Positions 17,452-25,712 of a stretch of DNA of 64,000 nt are shown in pieces; position 1 is the first letter of the stretch; every line of letters begins with the position of its first letter. Source of the stretch: Allomuricauda sp. GTDB taxonomy: Bacteria; Bacteroidota; Bacteroidia; Flavobacteriales; Flavobacteriaceae. A model generated the notes under the pieces. That model saw nothing but the letters and a program-made list of their open reading frames with translations. It was not told the origin of the DNA and did not search any database. A program made the position numbers and the translations under genes. The stretch covers positions 1 through 64,000 of the forward strand of contig JASBTQ010000002.1 of the NCBI GenBank assembly GCA_030148335.1. The letters are read 5' to 3'.

Positions 17452-18084
17452 ATGAAAAAGTGGCTCAAAAACGTCAGTTTTATGATTTTGCTTCTCAAAA
17501 GTTGCATCTTTTTGGGTCAGGATTTGGATGAGAAAAAAATCATCGTAATTGACCCTGGCCACGGCGGAAATGATTCCGGTGCAATTGGGGTAAATAACTT
17601 AAAGGAAAAGAGTATAACCTTGGAAATAGCAAGGTTGATTTCAGAATTGGCCGAGAAAAACCACAATAAAACTGTGGAAATTTATCAAACACGTTATAGC
17701 GATACCTTAATTTCTTTAAGTGATAGGGGCAAGCTGGCCAAAGTTCTAAATGCAGATTTGTTCCTGTCCTTGCATTGCAATCATTCGGATAATCCTAATG
17801 CTCGTGGTGTAGAAATCTATGTGTTCAATCAAAGGTCGAAGTTTTTGGATGAAGCAACTTGGTTGGCGTTTCAATTACAAGCTGATTTGAATGACAAGTT
17901 GGGATTTGAAAGTAGAGGCGTAAAGTTTTCCAATTTTCAGGTGCTTCGGGAAACGAAGGACTTTATGCCATCCGTTCTATTGGAATTGGGGTTTTTAAGT
18001 CATCCTAAAGAGGAAAAATATCTTGTAGTCACAAAGAATATTACACTCTTGGCGAACATCATATTAAAATCAATAAACAATTAA
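17452..18084 (+). CDS. N-acetylmuramoyl-L-alanine amidase
   Basis: From the ATG at 17452 the protein is about 210 aa with a signal sequence (MKKWLKNVSFMILLLKSC), then an Amidase_3 domain. The zinc and catalytic motifs are IDPGHGGNDSGAIG (first His), KEKSITLEIAR (Glu), LFLSLHCNHSDN (second His) and VLLELGFLSH (catalytic Glu). It cuts the peptide side chain from peptidoglycan. Next to the tra operon it most likely opens the wall locally for the mating channel. An upstream GTG at 17422 would add ten charged residues before the signal peptide, so the ATG is preferred. No terminator was seen. Confidence 0.88.
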   Translation: MKKWLKNVSFMILLLKSCIFLGQDLDEKKIIVIDPGHGGNDSGAIGVNNLKEKSITLEIARLISELAEKNHNKTVEIYQTRYSDTLISLSDRGKLAKVLNADLFLSLHCNHSDNPNARGVEIYVFNQRSKFLDEATWLAFQLQADLNDKLGFESRGVKFSNFQVLRETKDFMPSVLLELGFLSHPKEEKYLVVTKNITLLANIILKSINN

Positions 18085-18160
18085 TCAATGAAAGAACTAT
18101 CTCAAAAAATTTTACATAGTCTTAAAGCAATTTCAAAAACGACATAGAAGTAATAATTTC

Positions 18161-20626
18161 TTATATCAAAATGTCTATTTGATTGAGAACGGGATTATAT
18201 AGGTCAACCGTATTGTCTGGTGATTCAATAGATAGAATTAAACTGTACCTGACTTGACTATTGTAACGCAACAATTTTTTTCTGGTACGCCACCAACCAT
18301 TGACAGGATAAATGGCAACTTTATTTCTGGTAGCTAAGTCGGCAGCGGTGCCTTTCCAAATATCTTTATGCACAGAGCCCTTATCCCGAACTTTATTTCC
18401 GATAATCCAACTTTCTCCGGAATACGAACCATTTTGGTCTTCTAATCTAGCTTCGCGATTTACTCTTTCCCGAAAATGTTCAATAGTTTCACCCGAATCA
18501 ATCATTTTAAACCGCAGACCGTGAGATTGATAGTAATATGATTTACTGTATTGCTTGTTGCCGGGGTTTGGTTCTATAAAATAACATAATGTGGCCGTAA
18601 GGGTTACTTCGCTATCAAATAATCCCGTTAGAACATCGGTAGGCCAAGGTAAACTGTGTAAATGCATTTGATTTGTTTTAACCGTACCATCATCAAGTAT
18701 AAAAGGACTCAAAGATTCTTGCGCAATAAAGGTAAGTGAATTGTTTGCGCTTCTTACAGCTTTTTGAAAATCGGGAACGCCGTACCCAAAAGTTCTTAGA
18801 AGCCTGATTTGTTCTGTGTTGTTCAATTCCTGTATAGCCCTGTTACCAAGCATTTCATTTGTCCAATCGGCCGAATGAACAAGAAGGCCCTTTATGGTTT
18901 CTGGCCATAATGTGGGATATTGCGAAGTTAGCATTGCTGCATACCTAGAGGCCAAAGCTGTAGCTCCACTGGTATCACCAAAGCTGGAAAGAGGTTCGGT
19001 TCTAAAATTTTTTCCAACGGAAAGTACTCTTAGTGAATCTGGGTCGATTATACCTCCGTTATGAATACCATAATTGCCACCTTCCATAACCAGTTCTGGC
19101 TTTAGAGCCCAATTGTTTTCCCACATTACTGAAGTGCTATTGCTTGGTGACATACCACCTGCAGGTACTAAAGGTGTTGCTCCATTAAATTGACCTTGGT
19201 CTATGACGGTTTTTTGGGTAAATGAACCAATGGTAAGTGCATTGAAGGCCTGTGCAGGGTCGTGTATAGATTCTTCAAAATTCTTTTGTGGATATTCCGA
19301 AATATTAAATATCACGGTATTTCCGCTTGAGACACAGAACAGTGATTTGTCATCAGTTGTACCTTCCTCTCCAAAAGCAATTTTATCTACGGAGCTTGAC
19401 CACGATGATGGTTTACCTTTGTCACGTCCATCAGTAGCAGTTACCGCCATTGCTAATACTCGCTTGTTGGTAGGGTTTAGAATTATTGCCCTGGCAATGG
19501 CTTCTTCCGTTACTGCACCATATAATTCAGGTTGATGCGGGTTGTTGGGATGAATTAATTTGATAGATTCAAGCCGATGGAATATTTCAATATTTGAGTT
19601 GTCCTGCAATAAATCGGTAAGGTCTCCATAAAGTGCAATTCCTGCCATTGGTGTTCCGTGGCCGTGGGGATGTGTGTCGGCATTTCCCCATTCAGGGTTT
19701 ACGGAATCCATATTGTCTTCTGGGATAAAACCCTGTAGCAAGGAATGACCTCGGTTTACACCTGTGTCCAATAAGCAGATTATAACGGAATCATCAGTGG
19801 TTCTATCAATCGTTCTATTTCTTAGGTCCTCAACCCAATCGTTGGCATCATCGTTATTTAATCCTGTGAAAAAATCAGCAGCTTCTTTGGGTTTTCTTAA
19901 TTCTGCTAGTTTATCAGTATATAACAGAGTAGTTGATAGTTCTCTTGCTGTACCTCGAATCATTCGAACAATGTGCTCTGGGAACAACAATCTCCGTTCA
20001 GCAACCACAATTACATTATCTAAGAGCATATTTATCATCTCCTCATCTTCACGGATGTCGTTTTGTGAGTTGTCTCGTCGTAACCAAACTTCCCACCAAA
20101 CTTCTTCATCGAGACCAGGAAAATCGATTTCATCCTCTTGCCAAAAACTTGCCAAAGTAGCCTGCTGTATATTAGCAATATTATTGAGCAGCTTAGTGTT
20201 TCTAGGGTTACCGGAATCACTGTCCTTCTCGGGATCTAGATAAGCTTCGATTTTTCTCAGGAATTTGGATATTCCATTGGTGTTTAAAAACACACAAGCC
20301 CTGTAGCGTTCGTGTTCCTGACCGTCAATTATGACTTTTTCCAATTTTGACGATACAAAACGATGGTCGCCACTTCTACCATCTTCAAAACTATCAAAGG
20401 CCAAAAGGCAATCCTTTTCAGAAATAAACTCCAGATATACAAAATCCATATCTGTATTTTGCCTAAAGGCCATTTCAGCCATTTGAAGCTGGTTGCGCAA
20501 CGCATTTCCGTGAGTGTTTCTATTTCTCCCAATTGGAGTTACTCTATCCCGTCCTGTGCTTGGGCTTGTATAAGACTCGGTAGATGCATACCCAGAAAGA
20601 ATTATGTGTTCTAAGTTTCTAGGCAT
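18161..20626 (-). CDS. ietS: Subtilisin-like (S8) protease IetS, addiction/anti-phage effector
   Basis: 821 aa. Residues 1-270 form an N-terminal region with no motif I recognise. The S8 catalytic triad then appears as LLDTG (D287), HGHGTPMAG (H323) and SFGDTSGATALAS (S553), and a further C-terminal domain of about 230 residues follows. No signal peptide is present, so the protease acts in the cytoplasm. A cytosolic S8 protease encoded 7 bp after an AAA ATPase is the layout of IetAS, known from Agrobacterium plasmids as a stability/toxin-antitoxin system and later reported as anti-phage. By that model this is the toxic part, held in check by the ATPase. The assignment rests on domains and gene order, not on a search. 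Confidence 0.82.
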   Translation of the reverse strand: MPRNLEHIILSGYASTESYTSPSTGRDRVTPIGRNRNTHGNALRNQLQMAEMAFRQNTDMDFVYLEFISEKDCLLAFDSFEDGRSGDHRFVSSKLEKVIIDGQEHERYRACVFLNTNGISKFLRKIEAYLDPEKDSDSGNPRNTKLLNNIANIQQATLASFWQEDEIDFPGLDEEVWWEVWLRRDNSQNDIREDEEMINMLLDNVIVVAERRLLFPEHIVRMIRGTARELSTTLLYTDKLAELRKPKEAADFFTGLNNDDANDWVEDLRNRTIDRTTDDSVIICLLDTGVNRGHSLLQGFIPEDNMDSVNPEWGNADTHPHGHGTPMAGIALYGDLTDLLQDNSNIEIFHRLESIKLIHPNNPHQPELYGAVTEEAIARAIILNPTNKRVLAMAVTATDGRDKGKPSSWSSSVDKIAFGEEGTTDDKSLFCVSSGNTVIFNISEYPQKNFEESIHDPAQAFNALTIGSFTQKTVIDQGQFNGATPLVPAGGMSPSNSTSVMWENNWALKPELVMEGGNYGIHNGGIIDPDSLRVLSVGKNFRTEPLSSFGDTSGATALASRYAAMLTSQYPTLWPETIKGLLVHSADWTNEMLGNRAIQELNNTEQIRLLRTFGYGVPDFQKAVRSANNSLTFIAQESLSPFILDDGTVKTNQMHLHSLPWPTDVLTGLFDSEVTLTATLCYFIEPNPGNKQYSKSYYYQSHGLRFKMIDSGETIEHFRERVNREARLEDQNGSYSGESWIIGNKVRDKGSVHKDIWKGTAADLATRNKVAIYPVNGWWRTRKKLLRYNSQVRYSLILSIESPDNTVDLYNPVLNQIDILI

Positions 20627-20633
20627 TTATAAA

Positions 20634-21617
20634 TTAAAACTTGGTCTTTTTATTTTGGATAAATTTAAAAAGAGTAGCGGAAGACACTTTTTCTGTGTTT
20701 TGTACAATCATCTCCTTAATTGCATCCTTACAAGCATTGGAAACGTCCGCAAAACTAAGTCCTACAGCCTCTTTGGCAAGTGCATTCACGGTTTTGCCTT
20801 TGGCAAGCGAGTACCCCTTTAACTGAACTTTGATGAGTTCGGCAATTTCCTTGCTGCTTGGTAAAGGATATTGTATAATGTCATCGAATCTCCTGAATAA
20901 CGCCTTATCAAGAGATTCAGGAATATTGGTAGCGGCAATCAACAAACTATTCGATTGGTCTTTCTCAATATTCATTAAAAAACTGTTTAGAACACGCTTG
21001 ATTTCCCCGACATCGTTACCATAGCTGCGATTTGAACCTATGGAATCAAATTCATCAAACAGGTAAACCGCTCTATGTTGGTACATCGAATCAAATATCA
21101 ATTTAAGCTTTGCTATAGACTCACCCATATAGCGACTAATCAATCCATCCAAACGGATAATGAACAATGGAATTTCCAAGTCGCCAGCAATTGCTTTGGC
21201 CGTCATTGTTTTTCCACAACCAGGAGGGCCAACTAGCATTAATTTTCGCCTTGGTTCTAAATTATGCTGTAAGAGCTGATCAAATTTCAGTTGTTCTGAG
21301 AGAATACGTTCAATAGCTTCCGAAACTTGTTCGGTCAAAACCATATCCTTGGTTTTGATATGTGGTCTATAAACTTCTAGTAAATCCTTTAACTCTCTTT
21401 GGGCTTCATTTACAGGAAGAATTCTTGTTTTTGAAACTGAATCGACTTTTCGCTTTGACTTGATTTTTTCAATCAAGACCTTCAATTCCTCAGCAAGTTT
21501 TGTATGCCCTTTTTTGGCTTCAGAAGCGGCAATTTGCATTGCGGTGGTGTAAAAACGATTATCGTCTTCGTCACCAAAACTTTGTAATAATGCCTTTATT
21601 TTTTCTGCCGCTGCCAA
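20634..21617 (-). CDS. ietA: AAA+ ATPase IetA, partner of the S8 protease
   Basis: 327 aa. The N-terminal helical part (1-115) is followed by an AAA+ domain: Walker A GPPGCGKT (130-137), Walker B VYLFDEFD (184-191), sensor-1 LLIAATN and an arginine finger in KALFRRFDD. It resembles spastin/katanin-like remodelling ATPases and the IetA proteins that pair with S8 proteases. It probably senses or restrains the protease. The only in-frame start here is TTG at 21617, with no ATG upstream, and a TATTTTTG -7 element lies just before it, so the leader would be very short. ietS follows after 7 bp, so the pair forms one unit. Confidence 0.82.
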   Translation of the reverse strand: MAAAEKIKALLQSFGDEDDNRFYTTAMQIAASEAKKGHTKLAEELKVLIEKIKSKRKVDSVSKTRILPVNEAQRELKDLLEVYRPHIKTKDMVLTEQVSEAIERILSEQLKFDQLLQHNLEPRRKLMLVGPPGCGKTMTAKAIAGDLEIPLFIIRLDGLISRYMGESIAKLKLIFDSMYQHRAVYLFDEFDSIGSNRSYGNDVGEIKRVLNSFLMNIEKDQSNSLLIAATNIPESLDKALFRRFDDIIQYPLPSSKEIAELIKVQLKGYSLAKGKTVNALAKEAVGLSFADVSNACKDAIKEMIVQNTEKVSSATLFKFIQNKKTKF

Positions 21618-21628
21618 ATTATTTTTAA

Positions 21629-21636
21629 CAAAAATA
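21629..21636 (-). promoter_or_regulatory. -7 promoter element for ietA-ietS
   Basis: On the minus strand positions 21636-21629 read TATTTTTG, a perfect match to the Bacteroidetes TAnnTTTG element. The start of ietA (21617) is only 11 bp downstream, so transcription could begin almost at the start codon. Confidence 0.45.
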
Positions 21637-21673
21637 GTAAAATGAAAATTTTAATTCTCTAGCAATTGCATAT

Positions 21674-22336
21674 TTATTTTCTCTTATCCCCAGCCGCCTT
21701 ATCAAAAGCAATCAAATTAAAGAGTTCACGCATCCGGCTTCGGACACGATTGCCGTAGCGTTCTTCCAGTTCTTCGGCGTTAAGGTTAGTGGTGGCGTGG
21801 GTCTTGATTTTTCGCTTGGTGGAAAGGTAAAGCTCGTAGCGTGATAAAAGTACTTCGCCCATTACGTTCAAGTCCTTGCCATAAAATCGGCCAGCAGGTT
21901 CAACTCCCAAATCGTCAAAACAATAGAATTTGGTATTGCCATATTCCTCGACCGTTTTAAAGCCCAAATGGTTAAACCCAAAGGTTACGTTTCGGCAGGG
22001 AATCACTTCATACGGACGTTGTAAGGGTACGATATGCCGTAATAATTTCATCAGGCTTGTTTTTCCGCATCCCACAGGGCCGGAAAGCAGTATGCCCTTG
22101 TCAATATCAATGCCATTTGCGTTGCAATATTCCTTGTCTTTGATAAAGTAGGAACAGAGCTTCAAGAGAATATCTCTGTCCTCATCATAAATCCTAAACT
22201 TTTTGCCGAACAACAGCTTTCCTTTGGCATTCAGGTAAATTATGATTTTAGGAAAATCGTACACTATGCTTTTCCCGTCGAATGTTCCGATCGAATATTC
22301 CACGCTACCTTCTGTGATTTTAGAGGGGTTGTCCAT
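21674..22336 (-). CDS. DnaC/IstB-like ATPase of the replication module
   Basis: From the ATG at 22336 the protein is 220 aa (MDNPSKITEGSVEYSIG onward). The longer frame reaching 22555 is mostly antisense-like shadow of the upstream gene and is not used. It has Walker A GPVGCGKT in GILLSGPVGCGKTSLMKLL and Walker B FYCFDDLGVEP, with a sensor-like region THATTNLNAEELEERYG. This matches helicase-loader type ATPases. It overlaps the preceding gene by 17 bp. Together they look like an initiator plus loader pair used to replicate the excised element. Confidence 0.8.
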   Translation of the reverse strand: MDNPSKITEGSVEYSIGTFDGKSIVYDFPKIIIYLNAKGKLLFGKKFRIYDEDRDILLKLCSYFIKDKEYCNANGIDIDKGILLSGPVGCGKTSLMKLLRHIVPLQRPYEVIPCRNVTFGFNHLGFKTVEEYGNTKFYCFDDLGVEPAGRFYGKDLNVMGEVLLSRYELYLSTKRKIKTHATTNLNAEELEERYGNRVRSRMRELFNLIAFDKAAGDKRK

Positions 22337-23072
22337 AGTCTTTTGTTTTAGTGGTACGCAGGTTGTCCTTGATTTGGGATGCTTGTTTTTTGTTTGGTTT
22401 GTTTTCGGTGTCGAACAGTTCGGTACGGTCCATCCAGTTGATGGCCACCGCACGCCAGTCACGAATCGGTTCCCCATCGCCTGTTTGCCAATTTCGATCA
22501 GTATAGTGCTGATAGAATTTTTCCGCTTCATCGGCATCAAAATTCTTTTCCTCAAAAAAATCAGTGACGGCCTGACAGTCCTTTGGCTGTTTTATATAGT
22601 TTTCCTCTTTGGTATTGTTTGTATTAGATACCAATGCTTGTCCGCTGGTGGGACGGTGCGGGTTCACTACCTGTCCGTTTTTGGGATGGTTGTGTCCTCC
22701 AAGCGGTACACCTCTGGGATAGTACTGTTCCGCAAGCTGTTCTAAAATGGGATTGTACTGTCCCGCATCCGGTTCATCACTTGTCCCGATAATGGACATC
22801 TTCACTTTGCTGCCCTTGTACGGATTGTTTGAAGGAAAATAGGAGAGGTATTGCCAACCGTCCAAATCGACGATGCATCTGTGGTAGGTAGATTTTGAGC
22901 CAATCTTGGCCACACGCATCAGCTCTCGGCGGTTCACGTAGAACTCTTCGGCAAAACGGTTGCTGTTCCATTCCTGGAACAGGGCCATATACAGGCTGAT
23001 ATGGGTCGGGTTTAGGCGGTCATCAAAATAGAACTTTTCAAAAGCCGCATTGAGTAGCTTTATGTAGTTCAT
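22320..23072 (-). CDS. Replication-initiator-like protein (DnaD/phage O-type context)
   Basis: 250 aa. The N-terminal 100 residues look like a winged-helix domain (HISLYMALFQEW, then FYVNRRELMRVAKIGSKSTYHRCIVDLDGWQYL). The middle is low-complexity, rich in Pro, Asn and Gly (110-155). A C-terminal helical part (AVTDFFEEKNFDADEAEKFYQHYTDRNWQ followed by DWRAVAINWM) resembles the DnaD-like or DnaT-like end of phage replisome organisers. A loader-type ATPase gene overlaps its 3' end. A role in binding the nearby repeats and recruiting helicase is inferred. Confidence 0.65.
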   Translation of the reverse strand: MNYIKLLNAAFEKFYFDDRLNPTHISLYMALFQEWNSNRFAEEFYVNRRELMRVAKIGSKSTYHRCIVDLDGWQYLSYFPSNNPYKGSKVKMSIIGTSDEPDAGQYNPILEQLAEQYYPRGVPLGGHNHPKNGQVVNPHRPTSGQALVSNTNNTKEENYIKQPKDCQAVTDFFEEKNFDADEAEKFYQHYTDRNWQTGDGEPIRDWRAVAINWMDRTELFDTENKPNKKQASQIKDNLRTTKTKDYGQPL

Positions 23073-23075
23073 CGT

Positions 23076-23360
23076 TTACGGATTTAGACCGTGGTGCACA
23101 CGGTTAGCATCCATAACCTTTTGAATTTCCTCGGCATCGTAGTAGATTATTCCACCAACCTTTGTATAGGGCAATGTGCCATTGATGCGTAGGTTTTGAA
23201 GTGTTCCCGGACTGACTTGAAGTAAGTCCATAACCTCGGATGATTTAAGGTATTTCTTGAGCCTGCCCTTCGATTGTTTGGCAAGCAGGTTTTTGATGTC
23301 ATCGAGCAATTCCATTTTGAACTCCCGAAGGTCGTCTGTGGTTATAATACTTGTTGGCAT
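23076..23360 (-). CDS. Small helix-turn-helix protein (excisionase-like)
   Basis: 94 aa. The C-terminal half carries a MerR/excisionase-type helix-turn-helix: YLKSSEVMDLLQVSPGTLQNLRINGTLPYTKVGGIIYYDAEEIQKVM. Such proteins in Bacteroidetes elements act as recombination directionality factors or as transcription factors. It is 3 bp upstream of the initiator-like gene and is the first gene of the operon. The 320 bp before it carry iteron-like repeats and CCGTA/TACGG dyads, likely control sites for excision and replication. Confidence 0.8.
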   Translation of the reverse strand: MPTSIITTDDLREFKMELLDDIKNLLAKQSKGRLKKYLKSSEVMDLLQVSPGTLQNLRINGTLPYTKVGGIIYYDAEEIQKVMDANRVHHGLNP

Positions 23361-23405
23361 AATAGAACGGTTTAAAAGAAAGGGACTGCCGCTTTGCTTT
23401 CAACT

Positions 23406-23452
23406 AATTTGACAGGCCCTGACCCAATTTGACTTTCGTTCTACAAATTTGA
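23406..23452. repeat. Iteron-like repeats at 20-bp period
   Basis: AATTTGA begins at 23406, 23426 and 23446, an exact 20-bp period; the first two copies extend to AATTTGAC. TTTGATA words recur at 23449, 23537 and 23652. They lie in the 320-bp gap (23361-23680) upstream of the excisionase/initiator/loader operon, as expected for an origin or a multi-site operator. Confidence 0.55.
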
Positions 23453-23483
23453 TATGGATTATTGGATTTTCTTCCCCAGTACG

Positions 23484-23633
23484 ACCGTACTACGGTCAAA
23501 ATTTAACATCTTGAAATTTGGTATGCTTTGGTGCGGTTTGATATAGTTGATGCCGAAATTTATACTTAAATCGAACTGAATTTTATGGACATTCGCTGAA
23601 AACCAAAACACCGTAGTTCAACCGTAGTACGGT
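23484..23633. promoter_or_regulatory. Two ACCGTA-N-TACGGT dyads upstream of the excision/replication operon
   Basis: ACCGTACTACGGT lies at 23484-23496 and its reverse complement ACCGTAGTACGGT at 23621-23633. An extra half site ACCGTAG is at 23610-23616, 11 bp before the second dyad. Both dyads are followed by similar AT-rich text ending TTTAACAT. RteC of CTnDOT binds inverted half sites upstream of the excision operon, so this is a candidate RteC operator. Confidence 0.6.
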
Positions 23634-23680
23634 AATTTTTTAACATTTAGATTTGATAAGAAAACAGCTGGAAAATGATA

Positions 23681-24517
23681 TTATTTCTCGCTTTTATCCA
23701 TTTCGGAAAGAAGGGAAGTGGATAGCTCATCGAGGAAAAGGGTTCGGCTTTTTTTCCTGTATTTGATGTCTTGATAAGTTTTGTAGATGTCTTTCGGCTC
23801 AACATCAAAAATCTGGCTTAAGTAATCTGAAATTTTAACAATACTCAGATTGTTTTTAGCGCCAAGCCCTTTAGCGTGAAGCGCATAAATGAGTTCCACA
23901 TAGTCTGTATTGCTGAACGGCCAATGCATTTTTTCGGTGTGAGATAATGAAATCTCATTTCCATTCAACCCATTCTTCAATTTATTTTGCTTGTCCACTA
24001 AATATTTGGTTAGGGACTTGTAGGCATTGTATTTGCCGAGCAACATATCTCTTGCTGTACAGAATTCTGGGTCTTGAAAATAGAATTTTGAAAGTGTGAT
24101 ATGATACCCATTGAGATAATCACGAGTGTAATACTCTTTATCAAAATGCGTCTGCCCTGATTCGATGTATCTTCCGAAGTCCAGATTATAGAGAAAGAAT
24201 CGATTGAGTTTGTTGCTTTTCTTTTTGACGGATTTGAGCTGCCTTTTTAAGTCGATTTTCGGGAACTGAATTTCAAACGAATGGATTTCGGAATAGTAGA
24301 TTAACTCAACGAGAGGGACTTGTTTGGTTACTTTAAAAAAATGGATTTCGTCTTGAATGGATTTGAAGCCTTGCGACAGAACCTCTTTTTTAAGCAAGCT
24401 TAATGAATCACGGCAGAGCCCAATGGAACGGTGTGCCCTTTCAAGGATGCTCTCGTTTTGAAGTTTTATATCATCAAGTTCTTTTTTTAGTCGCTGTGTT
24501 AATAATTGAAAGTCCAT
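23681..24517 (-). CDS. rteC: RteC-family regulator of excision and transfer
   Basis: 278 aa. The sequence matches RteC: an N-terminal coiled-coil-like part (FQLLTQRLKKELDDIKLQNESILERA), the HFFKVTKQVPLVELIYYSEIHSFEIQFP block, and the C-terminal FSNTDYVELIYALHAKGLGAKNNLSIVKISDYLSQIFDVEPKDIYKTYQDIKYRKKSRTLFLDEL region. In CTnDOT, RteC activates the excision operon. Here its gene lies just upstream of the excisionase-like operon in the same direction. It is flanked on both sides by CCGTA/TACGG dyads, so it may control both itself and that operon. Confidence 0.9.
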   Translation of the reverse strand: MDFQLLTQRLKKELDDIKLQNESILERAHRSIGLCRDSLSLLKKEVLSQGFKSIQDEIHFFKVTKQVPLVELIYYSEIHSFEIQFPKIDLKRQLKSVKKKSNKLNRFFLYNLDFGRYIESGQTHFDKEYYTRDYLNGYHITLSKFYFQDPEFCTARDMLLGKYNAYKSLTKYLVDKQNKLKNGLNGNEISLSHTEKMHWPFSNTDYVELIYALHAKGLGAKNNLSIVKISDYLSQIFDVEPKDIYKTYQDIKYRKKSRTLFLDELSTSLLSEMDKSEK

Positions 24518-24704
24518 AAGCAGGTGTATTTTGATATGAAACCATAGAAATGGGATTTAGTTGATGCGGTTGGTTAGATGATATCATAGTCCTGCAAAAT
24601 GATATAAATGAACGCCACAGGTCATTAAATTTGTGGCTCATTGGTGTATTTTATGGAACTCTCACTAAAATAATTTTACTTCATAAACGTACAAGGAAAA
24701 CTTG

Positions 24705-24742
24705 CCGTATTTAATTACGGAACGAGCCGTATTTTTCTACGG
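24705..24742. promoter_or_regulatory. Tandem CCGTA-N6-TACGG dyads upstream of rteC
   Basis: CCGTATTTAATTACGG (24705-24720) and CCGTATTTTTCTACGG (24727-24742) start 22 bp apart, about two helical turns. They lie 188-225 bp upstream of the rteC start and share the half site seen downstream of rteC, with a 6-bp rather than a 1-bp spacer. The rest of the gap 24518-24792 shows no gene. Confidence 0.6.
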
Positions 24743-24792
24743 AAACTCTGAGAGACAATGAATATGCTTAGGTCTTAAGAGAGGTAATTTAA

Positions 24793-25707
24793 TTATCTTT
24801 TTTTGCGAAACCGCTTTAAAAATTCACGACGGTTCTTCACACCGGTTTTCTTGAAGATATTTGAGGCGTGTTTTGATACGGTGCTTTCGGCAATGAAAAG
24901 TTCCTCGGCAATTTTCTTATAACTAAGATTGCTAAGAATGGATAACGCAACTTCAATTTCCCTTCTCGTTAAATCCTCATAGATTATCTTGCGCTCTACA
25001 GATTCTTCGCGTTGTTTTTTCTTCAGGGCAAACACTTCATACATTCGGGTATTGTTTTCCAAAAAGTATAGATACCTATCTACCTCAATGGCTGTAATGG
25101 CAAAGAAGGCCAAGTTCATTACGGTAAAAGTTATCCATTGATAATCGCCTATCACGGTGCAAATTGGCAACAGAGCTATACTCGCTACGCTCACCATAGA
25201 CAATTTGTTTCGCCTTAAAATAAACGCATTCGGATTGCTCGGATTTGAAATACGTCTATAGAAAATGATGAGAAATATAAACGCTATTAAGGATATGGGA
25301 ATAGTAAAAAGAAAGCGAGCCGCATCCAAAGAGTCTGTCAAAAAATAAGGCATCAAAAAAAGGACAACATAGCTGCCACTCGCTAAAAATGCGAGATTTT
25401 TAATGGATGAGTTGAATTTCAATACGACGATGTCATATTCTTTATAGAGGTAGTAAACGATATATACGCATAACGCAATGGCCACGCCATACGTAATGAT
25501 ATATTGAAGGATGAATGGCCCTGGAAAGTTCTCTATGGGTAAAAATCCGCCCGTAGCATTGTACGTTATGAAAAGGATGCCGAGATATAAAAACCGTCGA
25601 AGGCTACTTCGTGCATTTCTTCTCGAAAAGTAAAATGTGAGCAATACAATGACCGTATCTATTAAAAGATAAAAGAAAGTTGTCCAATGTATTGACGTGC
25701 CAAACAT
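24793..25707 (-). CDS. Membrane-anchored LuxR-type transcriptional regulator
   Basis: 304 aa. The first 230 residues contain about seven hydrophobic helices (for example WTTFFYLLIDTVIVLLTFYF, YGVAIALCVYIVYYLY and LFTIPISLIAFIFLIIFY). A charged helix follows, then a LuxR helix-turn-helix LTRREIEVALSILSNLSYKKIAEELFIAESTVSKHASNIFKKTGV (about 245-290). It should therefore sense something in the membrane and bind DNA directly. It starts 5 bp after the asparaginase-like gene, so the two are cotranscribed, and it lies upstream of rteC. It may switch the element on in response to a signal; the ligand is unknown. Confidence 0.82.
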   Translation of the reverse strand: MFGTSIHWTTFFYLLIDTVIVLLTFYFSRRNARSSLRRFLYLGILFITYNATGGFLPIENFPGPFILQYIITYGVAIALCVYIVYYLYKEYDIVVLKFNSSIKNLAFLASGSYVVLFLMPYFLTDSLDAARFLFTIPISLIAFIFLIIFYRRISNPSNPNAFILRRNKLSMVSVASIALLPICTVIGDYQWITFTVMNLAFFAITAIEVDRYLYFLENNTRMYEVFALKKKQREESVERKIIYEDLTRREIEVALSILSNLSYKKIAEELFIAESTVSKHASNIFKKTGVKNRREFLKRFRKKR

Positions 25708-25712
25708 TTACT

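Noticed and set aside
22337-22555. N-terminal extension of the DnaC-like ATPase
   Set aside because: The extra 73 residues are the antisense-like other frame of the overlapping initiator-like gene, and the family-like sequence begins at the ATG at 22336.
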